Shown here in pieces: positions 4,697 to 8,107 of a DNA stretch of 8,107 bases (position 1 is the first letter of the stretch; each line of letters begins with the position of its first letter). This DNA is from Rhodocyclaceae bacterium UBA2250. GTDB lineage: Bacteria > Pseudomonadota > Gammaproteobacteria > Burkholderiales > Rhodocyclaceae. A model generated the notes under the pieces. The model was given only the letters and a program-made list of their open reading frames with translations. It had not been told where the DNA came from and did no database searches. The stretch spans positions 1-8,107 of the forward strand of contig DDXW01000055.1 in assembly GCA_002347285.1 (NCBI GenBank). Direction: 5' to 3'. Made by a program: the position numbers and the translations under genes.

Positions 4697-7600
4697 CGCG
4701 GCCGTCCTTCCCACATCTTCTGCAAGCGTTTCACCGAGACCGGGCTCGGCGTCCTCAACTCCTGGGCGAACAGCGCGACGCGCAGCTCTTCCAGCAGCCA
4801 GCGGTATTCTTCCAGAAACGGGTCGCCGTTGCCGCCCTTGCGCGCCTGCGCCCACTCGCGCTCCCACGGCCGGGCCAGCGCCTGCCAGTCGGCCAGCAGC
4901 CGCGCATCGCGTACGGCATCGTTGCGCGCCTTGTCGAGACGCAGCCCGATCGCTTTCAGGTAGCGCGGAAAGTGCTGCAGGCGCTCGAACGGCGTGGCGA
5001 CGACGAAGCGCTTCGGCATCAGTTCAGCCAGCTGGGACGCAATGTCGGCGCCGGCCTGCGGGAAAGCCTTTTGCGCGGCAGCGAGCTTCCTCTGCACGAC
5101 CGCGTATTCGGCGAGGATCGCGCCGAGCAGCCGCGCGACCTCCTGCGCCACCAGCCCGACGCGGTCCTTGGCCTGGGCCACGCGCGCATCGAAAGAGGCA
5201 TCGCCCTCGGCCAGCGGCTCGGCGAGGCAGGTGCGCTCCAGCGTCACGGCGGCGATCTGCGCCTTCAATTCGCTCTCGGAGCCGAACGGCAGGAACTGCA
5301 TCCCCAGCTCGCGCGGCAGGCTCTTCTCGACGAACTTGAACTGCTCGCGCAGCGCGGCCGCGAACCGGCCGCGCAGGTCGACGCGCTGGATCTCCGCCGC
5401 CTTCTCCTCGGACGGCGCGGCGAATTCTCCATAGTCGGCGCGCAGTTCGGCCAGGTTGCGCGACATCGCCAGCGTCGCGCCGTGCTCGTCGAGCAGGCGC
5501 AGGTTCATGAACAGATGCGGGCGCAGCTCGCCGGGACGCAGCGCGTCGATGGGCAGCTTCAGCGCGATCTTTTCCTCGATCGCGCGCGTCAGCGCCTTCG
5601 CCAGCGACTCGTCGAGGTCATGTTCGGCGTCGCAGAACGTCTCGGCGAAGCCGTCGAGCGGCTGGCAGCGGTGGCGGTACTTCTGCGGCAGCGTCTTCAA
5701 CAGCGCGACGACCTTTTCCTTGAGCAGGCCGGGCACCAGCCATTCCAGGCGCGTGGCGGGCACCTGGTTGAGCGCCTCGAGCGGCAGCGCCAGCGTCACG
5801 CCGTCGTCGGCGCTGCCCGGGTCGTGCTTGTAGGCGAGCTTGCACTGGCGGCCGCCGAACCCGAACTGCGGCGGAAAGGCGTCGGTGGTGATGCCCGCCG
5901 CCTCGTGGCGCATCAGCTGCTCCTTCTCCAGGAACAGCAGCTTCGGATTTTCCTGCTCCGCCTCGCGCCGCCACTTGTCGAAGGCGGCCAGCGTCGTGAT
6001 GCCCTCGGGCACGAGCGCGTCGAAGAAGGCGAACACCAGCGCGTCGTCGACCAGCACGTCGGGCCGGCGCGACTTGTGCTCGAGGCGCTCGATCTCCGCC
6101 TTGAGCTTCTGGTAGTGCTGCAGGAACCTCCACTTCTTCAGCCACTCGTCCGTCACCTGGCCTTCGACCAGCGCGCCGCGGATCAGCAGCTCGCGCGCCA
6201 ACTTGGGATCCTTCGGGCCATAGTGGATGCGCCGCTTGGCATGCAGCGTCAGTCCGTGCAGGGTGACGCGCTCCCAGGCGACCACCTGCCCGGCGTTCTT
6301 TTCCCAGTGCGGTTCGTAGACATGCTTGCGCAGCAGATGCGCGCCGACCTGCTCCAGCCATTCCGGCTCGATTTTCGCGATGCAGCGTGCGAACAGGCGC
6401 GAGGTCTCGACCAGCTCGGCCGCGACGATCCAGCGGCCCGCCTTCTTGACCAGCGCCGAGCCGGGATGGATGAAGAACTTGATGCCGCGCGCGCCGAAAT
6501 AGTTCTTGTCTTCCTCGTTGATCAGGCCGATGTGGCCGAGCAGGCCGGTCAGCAGCGCCTTGTGGATCGCATCGTAGGATGCGGCGACCTGGTTCTCCTT
6601 CCAGCCGTGCTCGTGGCAGAGCGTCATCAGCTGGCCATGCACGTCGCGCCACTCGCGCAGCCGCAGCCAGTTGATGAAGTGCTGTCGGCACCAGGTTTTC
6701 TGTTTGCTCGACGACTCGTGCTTCCACACTTCGTCGGCGGCGTTCCACAACTTCAGATAGGACAGAAATTCCGACTTCTCGTCCTTCCATTTCGCGTGGG
6801 CCTGGTCGGCCCCTCCACCACGTTCGGCCTGCTCCTGCGGCCGGTCGCGCGGGTCCTGCACCGAAAGGGCGGCGGCGATGACCAGCGTCTCCCCGAGGCA
6901 GCCGAGATCGCGCGCGGCGAGGATCATCCGGCCGATCTTCGGATCGAGCGGCAGCTTGGCCAGTTCGCGGCCGACGGGGGTCAGTTCCTTGCTCGTCTCG
7001 TCGATGGCGCCGAGTTCGCCGAGCAGCGCATAGCCGTCCGCGATCATGCGCGGCGCCGGCCGTTCGAGGAAGGGGAAGTCCTCGACGTCGCCGAGGTGCA
7101 GCGACTTCATGCGCAGGATCACGCCGGCCAGCGAGGAGCGCAGGATCTCCGGATCGGTATAGGGTGTGCGCTTGCCGAAGTCCTCCTCCGAGTAGAGGCG
7201 GAAGCAGACGCCCGAGGAGACGCGTCCGCAGCGGCCGGCACGCTGGCTGGCAGCGGCACGCGAGATGTTCTCCACCTGCAGCTGCTCGACCTTGTTGCGG
7301 TGGCTGTAGCGCTTGACGCGGGCGAGTCCGGTGTCGATCACGTAGCGGATGCCGGGCACCGTCAGCGAGGTCTCGGCGACGTTGGTCGCCAGCACCACGC
7401 GCCTGCCCTGATGCGGCGCGAACACGCGTGATTGTTCCTGCGCCGTCTGGCGCGCGAACAGCGGCAGGATCTCGAGTCCCGGCGGGTGGTGTTTCCTGAG
7501 CGCCTCCGCCGCCTCGCGGATCTCGCGCTCGCCGGGCAGGAATACCAGCACGTCGCCGGGGCCGGTGCGGTGCGCCTCGCTGACCGCATCGACGATGGCA

Positions 7601-8107
7601 TCGTTCAGGTCGGCATCCTTGCGGTCGTCGAAAGGCCGCCAGCGCGTCTCGATGGGGTAGAGCCGGCCCGAGACCTCGATCACCGGCGCATCGCTGAAGT
7701 GCCTTGAAAACCGCTCGGCGTCGAGCGTCGCGGAAGTCACGATCAGCTTGAGGTCGCGCCGCCTCGTCAGCACCGACTTCAGATAGCCGAGCAGGAAGTC
7801 GATGTTGAGCGAGCGTTCGTGCGCTTCGTCGATGAGGATGGTGTCGTACTGCCTGAGCAGCGGATCGGTCTGCGTCTCGGCCAGCAGGATGCCGTCGGTC
7901 ATCAGCTTGATGTAGCTTTCGGACGAAGTGCGGTCGGTGAAGCGGATCTTGTAGCCGACGTATTTCCCCAGCTCCGATTTCAGTTCCTGCGCGATGCGGC
8001 TCGCGGTGGCGCGCGCGGCGATGCGGCGCGGCTGGGTATGGCCGATCAGGCCGCGCAGGCCCCGGCCGAGTTCCAGGCAAATCTTCGGCAGCTGGGTGGT
8101 CTTGCCC
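4693..8107 (-). CDS. hrpA: ATP-dependent RNA helicase HrpA (DEAH box), N-terminus outside window
   Basis: HrpA is a DEAH-box RNA helicase; in Escherichia coli it is linked to mRNA processing and to rescue of stalled ribosomes. The frame is open to the right edge, giving 1137 residues of a protein usually near 1300. Visible residues begin inside the Walker A motif (GKTTQLPK), so the first residues and the start codon are missing; the ATG at 7902 is internal. Motifs in order: TQPRRIAA (24-31), DEAH (93-96), SAT (125-127), FLPGEREI (189-196), ATNVAETSLT (240-249) and QRAGRCGR (288-295). The HA2/ratchet region spans about 320-425, an OB-fold region lies near 500-590, and the long HrpA-specific C-terminal part (DUF3418-like) runs to the end, closing with LRTPSPVSVKRLQKMW. 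No frameshift is seen. It is the first visible gene of a minus-strand operon and overlaps the EI24-like gene by 4 bases. Confidence 0.97.
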   Translation of the reverse strand, partial: GKTTQLPKICLELGRGLRGLIGHTQPRRIAARATASRIAQELKSELGKYVGYKIRFTDRTSSESYIKLMTDGILLAETQTDPLLRQYDTILIDEAHERSLNIDFLLGYLKSVLTRRRDLKLIVTSATLDAERFSRHFSDAPVIEVSGRLYPIETRWRPFDDRKDADLNDAIVDAVSEAHRTGPGDVLVFLPGEREIREAAEALRKHHPPGLEILPLFARQTAQEQSRVFAPHQGRRVVLATNVAETSLTVPGIRYVIDTGLARVKRYSHRNKVEQLQVENISRAAASQRAGRCGRVSSGVCFRLYSEEDFGKRTPYTDPEILRSSLAGVILRMKSLHLGDVEDFPFLERPAPRMIADGYALLGELGAIDETSKELTPVGRELAKLPLDPKIGRMILAARDLGCLGETLVIAAALSVQDPRDRPQEQAERGGGADQAHAKWKDEKSEFLSYLKLWNAADEVWKHESSSKQKTWCRQHFINWLRLREWRDVHGQLMTLCHEHGWKENQVAASYDAIHKALLTGLLGHIGLINEEDKNYFGARGIKFFIHPGSALVKKAGRWIVAAELVETSRLFARCIAKIEPEWLEQVGAHLLRKHVYEPHWEKNAGQVVAWERVTLHGLTLHAKRRIHYGPKDPKLARELLIRGALVEGQVTDEWLKKWRFLQHYQKLKAEIERLEHKSRRPDVLVDDALVFAFFDALVPEGITTLAAFDKWRREAEQENPKLLFLEKEQLMRHEAAGITTDAFPPQFGFGGRQCKLAYKHDPGSADDGVTLALPLEALNQVPATRLEWLVPGLLKEKVVALLKTLPQKYRHRCQPLDGFAETFCDAEHDLDESLAKALTRAIEEKIALKLPIDALRPGELRPHLFMNLRLLDEHGATLAMSRNLAELRADYGEFAAPSEEKAAEIQRVDLRGRFAAALREQFKFVEKSLPRELGMQFLPFGSESELKAQIAAVTLERTCLAEPLAEGDASFDARVAQAKDRVGLVAQEVARLLGAILAEYAVVQRKLAAAQKAFPQAGADIASQLAELMPKRFVVATPFERLQHFPRYLKAIGLRLDKARNDAVRDARLLADWQALARPWEREWAQARKGGNGDPFLEEYRWLLEELRVALFAQELRTPSPVSVKRLQKMWEGRPR

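Noticed and set aside
4972..7431. An open frame of 819 codons on the + strand opposite hrpA.
   Set aside because: It is antisense to an unambiguous HrpA reading frame, and its product is dominated by Arg, Leu, Gln, Ala and Val without any recognisable domain. Long mirror frames are normal opposite GC-rich genes.
7900..7902. ATG in the hrpA frame as a possible start.
   Set aside because: Conserved helicase sequence (GKTTQLPK, TQPRRIAA) continues for 68 residues upstream to the window edge, so this methionine is internal.
5618..8080. An 820-codon minus-strand frame in a different phase within hrpA.
   Set aside because: The protein is Arg/Pro/Ala-rich shadow sequence, while the overlapping frame carries all DEAH helicase motifs. 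No frameshift is needed to explain it.

Overview
The window is GC-rich chromosomal DNA from a Gram-negative bacterium. The lipopolysaccharide genes, the phasin type and the HrpA type suggest a polyhydroxyalkanoate (PHA)-storing betaproteobacterium, probably Rhodocyclales-like. That placement comes from protein resemblance only, and no genus can be assigned. All base positions below were read by eye; no searches were run.

Left part, + strand (1-2261): a compact envelope operon, kdsD (3' part only), kdsC, lptC, lptA. Junctions are a 1-nt overlap, an 11-nt gap and a 1-nt gap. KdsD and KdsC make the Kdo precursor of lipid A-core. LptC and LptA belong to the periplasmic bridge that carries finished LPS to the outer membrane. 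The usual next genes, lptB and rpoN, are not here.

Centre (2262-3215): an AT-rich control region of about 260 bp leads into a phasin gene (2526-3080). It has a near-consensus sigma-70 promoter, two near-identical TGC-N3-GCA boxes on either side of it exactly 60 bp apart, a 10-bp inverted repeat centred on the upstream box, and two overlapping IHF-consensus matches further upstream. This looks like a PhaR-type (PHA-sensing repressor) operator. The phasin gene ends in a strong intrinsic terminator, followed directly by a perfect 22-bp palindrome.

Right part, - strand (3216-8107, convergent with the rest): hrpA (5' end outside the window), then an EI24/CysZ-like membrane protein gene, then a stand-alone MoaB/CinA-N-type molybdopterin-binding-fold gene. 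Both junctions are 4-nt ATGA overlaps, so the three genes are probably one translationally coupled operon.

The genes are mostly familiar housekeeping or storage functions, and I see no mobile element, CRISPR array or RNA gene. The most interesting material is the phasin control region, the interrupted lpt gene order, the Lys/Pro/Ala tail on LptC, and the little-studied partners downstream of hrpA.
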